DNA from: Pseudomonadota bacterium
Lineage (GTDB): Bacteria; Pseudomonadota; Alphaproteobacteria; UBA828; JAPUJA01
DNA length: 10,252 nt
Reading direction: 5' to 3'
NCBI GenBank assembly: GCA_027296525.1
Contig: JAPUJA010000305.1
Span: 1 to 10,252 of the forward strand
The position numbers were made by a program, and so were the translations under genes. This document shows, one piece after another, positions 8,605-10,252 of this stretch. The notes under the pieces are model-generated. The model was not told the origin of the DNA. It was given only the letters and a program-made list of their open reading frames with translations, and did no database searches. Position 1 is the stretch's first letter. The number at the start of each line of letters is the position of its first letter.

Positions 8605-9462
8605 ATGAAACCCGACGTCACCGGCTTCTTCGACGAAACCACCGGCACGATCAGCCATGTCGTCGCGGCCCCCGATGGGGCCGTGGCGATCATCGATTCG
8701 GTGCTCGACTACGATCCAATCTCGGCCCGCACGAGCACCCAATCGGCGGACAAGCTGATCGCGTTCGTGCGGGGGCGAGGTCTGACCGTCGAATGGATCC
8801 TTGAGACCCACGCCCACGCCGATCACTTAAGCGCGGCGGGCTATCTCAAGGACGAGCTCGGCGGGCGCGTCGCGATCGGCGAGCGCATCACCGAGGTGCA
8901 GGCGACCTTCAAGAAGCTCTTCAACATCGAGGACGGCTTCGCGGCGAACGGGTCTGAGTTCGACCATCTCTTCGGCGACGGCGAGCCCTTCCGGATCGGC
9001 GCGCTCGAGGCCCGGGCGATGTCGACCCCGGGCCACACGCCGGCCTGTGCCACCTATATCGTGGGCGATGCCGCCTTCGTCGGCGACACCATTTTCATGC
9101 CCGACTTCGGCAGCGCGCGCACCGACTTTCCCGGCGGCGACGCCGCCACCCTCTACCGCTCGATCATGCGCATCCTGTCGCTGCCGCCCGAGACGCGCTT
9201 GTTCATGTGTCACGACTACCCGCCCGGCGGGCGCGCCCCCGCCTGGGAGAGCACGGTCGCCGAAGAGCGCGCCCGGAACAAGCACGTCCATGACGGCGTC
9301 GGCGAGGCGGCCTTCGTCGAGACCCGCAAGGCACGCGACGCCGGGCTCGAGCTCCCCCGGCTGATCCTGCCTTCGGTGCAGGTCAACATCCGCGCCGGCC
9401 GCCTCCCGCCGCCCGAGGCCAACGGGCTTTCCTATCTCAAGGGTCCGGTGAACGTGCTCTAG
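8605..9462 (+). CDS. Metallo-beta-lactamase-fold hydrolase, ETHE1/Blh persulfide-dioxygenase type, 285 aa
   Basis: A cytosolic metallo-beta-lactamase-fold enzyme. Metal-ligand motifs in order are THAHADH (H69, H71, D73, H74), TPGH (H144), GDTIF (D161) and CHDY (H203). This order and spacing fit the ETHE1/Blh group, whose known members are mononuclear-iron persulfide dioxygenases (glutathione persulfide to sulfite). The start FFDETTGTISHVV and the last segment SYLKGPVNVL also resemble that group. The close alternative is a glyoxalase II-like thioesterase. No rhodanese domain or sulfide-responsive regulator is adjacent, so the substrate is inferred. I chose ATG 8605, with GGAG eight bases upstream; in-frame GTGs at 8596 and 8602 would add up to three residues. 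It follows cckA by 128 bases and precedes recA in the same direction. Confidence 0.82.
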   Translation: MKPDVTGFFDETTGTISHVVAAPDGAVAIIDSVLDYDPISARTSTQSADKLIAFVRGRGLTVEWILETHAHADHLSAAGYLKDELGGRVAIGERITEVQATFKKLFNIEDGFAANGSEFDHLFGDGEPFRIGALEARAMSTPGHTPACATYIVGDAAFVGDTIFMPDFGSARTDFPGGDAATLYRSIMRILSLPPETRLFMCHDYPPGGRAPAWESTVAEERARNKHVHDGVGEAAFVETRKARDAGLELPRLILPSVQVNIRAGRLPPPEANGLSYLKGPVNVL

Positions 9463-9552
9463 GCACTGGGAGAGCCGGGAGCCCGCGCGGGCCATCACGG
9501 GCCATCCCCAGCATCCATGGGTGAGTGGGATATATGCGCTCGCTTTCACCCG

Positions 9553-9567
9553 GAACGTCCCTCGAAC
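9553..9567. promoter_or_regulatory. Perfect alphaproteobacterial LexA (SOS) box, distal
   Basis: GAAC-GTCCCTC-GAAC matches exactly the direct-repeat LexA box of alphaproteobacteria (GAAC-N7-GAAC, or GTTC-N7-GTTC on the other strand). It lies 142 bases before the recA ATG and about 44 bases upstream of the likely -35 hexamer. The match is seen in the sequence; LexA binding is inferred from the known consensus and the presence of recA. Confidence 0.6.
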
Positions 9568-9610
9568 ATTTCCCGAATAATCACGTCATTGCATATGGTT
9601 AATAAATTGC

Positions 9611-9638
9611 TTGCAAACTGGAACAAATCGGGTACAAT
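9611..9638 (+). promoter_or_regulatory. Likely recA sigma-70 promoter
   Basis: TTGCAA (9611-9616) and TACAAT (9633-9638) are separated by 16 bases and lie about 70 bases before the recA start. Five of six -10 positions match TATAAT. This is the best promoter match upstream of recA, and a LexA-like box occupies the spacer and overlaps the -10. Confidence 0.55.
9621..9635. promoter_or_regulatory. Imperfect LexA box inside the recA promoter
   Basis: GAAC-AAATCGG-GTAC differs from GAAC-N7-GAAC at a single fixed position. The flanks extend the direct repeat (GGAACAA then GGTACAA, period 11). It lies between the -35 and -10 hexamers of the likely recA promoter, exactly where a repressor would block RNA polymerase. 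The A-rich start of the spacer also fits known alphaproteobacterial boxes. Confidence 0.5.
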
Positions 9639-9708
9639 GGGGCTTCGTTCACACCCGCTTCGTTGAAACCCGCCTTGGCTTGTGGAATAAATTGGGAGGA
9701 TCGAGAGA

Positions 9709-10252
9709 ATGGCTGACAGTCCGCTTCGGCTGGTCGGGAAACAGGACATGGACAAGCAAAAGGCGCTCGACGCCGCGATCGCTCAGATCGAGCGCAACTT
9801 CGGCAAGGGCGCGGTCATGAAGCTCGGCCAGCGGGACATCGCGGTCGAGATCGAGGCCATCCCGACCGGCTCCTTGAGCCTCGACATCGCGCTCGGCGTG
9901 GGCGGCGTGCCGCGCGGGCGGGTGGTCGAGATCTACGGGCCCGAAAGCTCCGGCAAGACGACGCTCGCGCTCTCGGTCATCGCCGAGGCCCAGAAGCTGG
10001 GCGGCACCTGCGCCTTCGTCGATGCCGAGCACGCGCTCGATCCAGGCTATGCGGGTAAGCTCGGGCTCGATGTCGAGAACCTGCTCATCTCCCAGCCCGA
10101 CACCGGCGAGCAGGCGCTCGAGATCACCGACACCCTGGTCCGCTCGCTGGCCGTCGACATGGTGGTGATCGACAGTGTCGCCGCTCTGGTGCCGCGCGCC
10201 GAGCTGGAAGGCGAGATGGGCGATTCCCACATGGGCCTCCAGGCGCGCCTCA
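9709..10252 (+). CDS. recA: Recombinase RecA, N-terminal part; runs off the window end
   Basis: RecA forms ATP-dependent filaments on single-stranded DNA, drives homologous strand exchange and triggers LexA self-cleavage. Visible are the N-terminal KQKALDAAIAQIERNFGKG, Walker A GPESSGKTT at residues 77-85 (K83), the catalytic glutamate E107 in FVDAEHALDP, and Walker B with D155 in VVIDS. All three are offset by 11 from their E. coli counterparts (K72, E96, D144), so the core has no insertion. The window ends after 181 full codons, in the L1 region MGDSHMGLQARL. The ATG at 9709 has a strong GGGAGGA ribosome binding site (9694-9700) eight bases upstream. An internal ATG at 9748 is possible but lacks such a site. 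Expression is probably under LexA control through the boxes upstream. Confidence 0.98.
   Translation, partial: MADSPLRLVGKQDMDKQKALDAAIAQIERNFGKGAVMKLGQRDIAVEIEAIPTGSLSLDIALGVGGVPRGRVVEIYGPESSGKTTLALSVIAEAQKLGGTCAFVDAEHALDPGYAGKLGLDVENLLISQPDTGEQALEITDTLVRSLAVDMVVIDSVAALVPRAELEGEMGDSHMGLQARL

Noticed and set aside
9481..9507. Perfect 12-base palindrome GCCCGCGCGGGC and a 10-base tandem CGGGCCATC(A/C) after the metallo-hydrolase gene
   Set aside because: There is no loop or T-tract for a terminator and only two repeat copies, so it is too weak to call.

Overview
The window looks like chromosomal DNA from a GC-rich, flagellated alphaproteobacterium, probably of the Rhodospirillales type. The class-level call rests on three things: a CckA-type hybrid histidine kinase, the compact flgB-flgC-fliE-fliQ-fliR-flhB order, and an alphaproteobacterial LexA box of the GAAC-N7-GAAC type upstream of recA. 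The order or family was not tested by comparison.

Left part (1-2568). The window opens inside a DinG/Rad3-like superfamily 2 DNA helicase (+) carrying a 15-bp tandem repeat (PPAGA) in an inter-motif linker. A small TerB-like protein (+) follows. Convergent to it is a secreted glycine-zipper protein of the 17-kDa/RT0821 surface-antigen type (-). Between that gene and flgB lie about 470 bases that hold no intact gene. They contain an AT-rich island of about 125 bases, a remnant of the C-terminal half of a csaA-like tRNA-binding protein gene (-), and a probable flagellar control region with a one-mismatch CtrA box and a hairpin.

Middle part (2569-8476). Six flagellar genes on the + strand encode proximal rod proteins FlgB and FlgC, the rod/MS-ring adaptor FliE, and export-gate proteins FliQ, FliR and FlhB. 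Spacing is tight, with 3 to 57 bases between genes. After 67 bases comes cckA, with two N-terminal membrane helices, three PAS-like regions, HisKA, HATPase and a receiver domain. By established knowledge CckA feeds the CckA-ChpT-CtrA phosphorelay. The CtrA-like box ahead of flgB would place an output of that relay at the head of the gene run that ends with its kinase.

Right part (8477-10252). A metallo-beta-lactamase-fold protein of the ETHE1/Blh persulfide-dioxygenase type is followed by the recA control region and the first 181 codons of recA. That region has a perfect GAAC-N7-GAAC LexA box and a second, imperfect box sitting between the -35 and -10 hexamers.

Most of the window is conserved core genome. 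I see no phage, insertion sequence, CRISPR array, tRNA or rRNA, and no convincing undescribed multi-gene system. The points worth a second look are regulatory (CtrA and LexA sites), the csaA relic beside the AT-rich island, and the in-frame repeat in the helicase.
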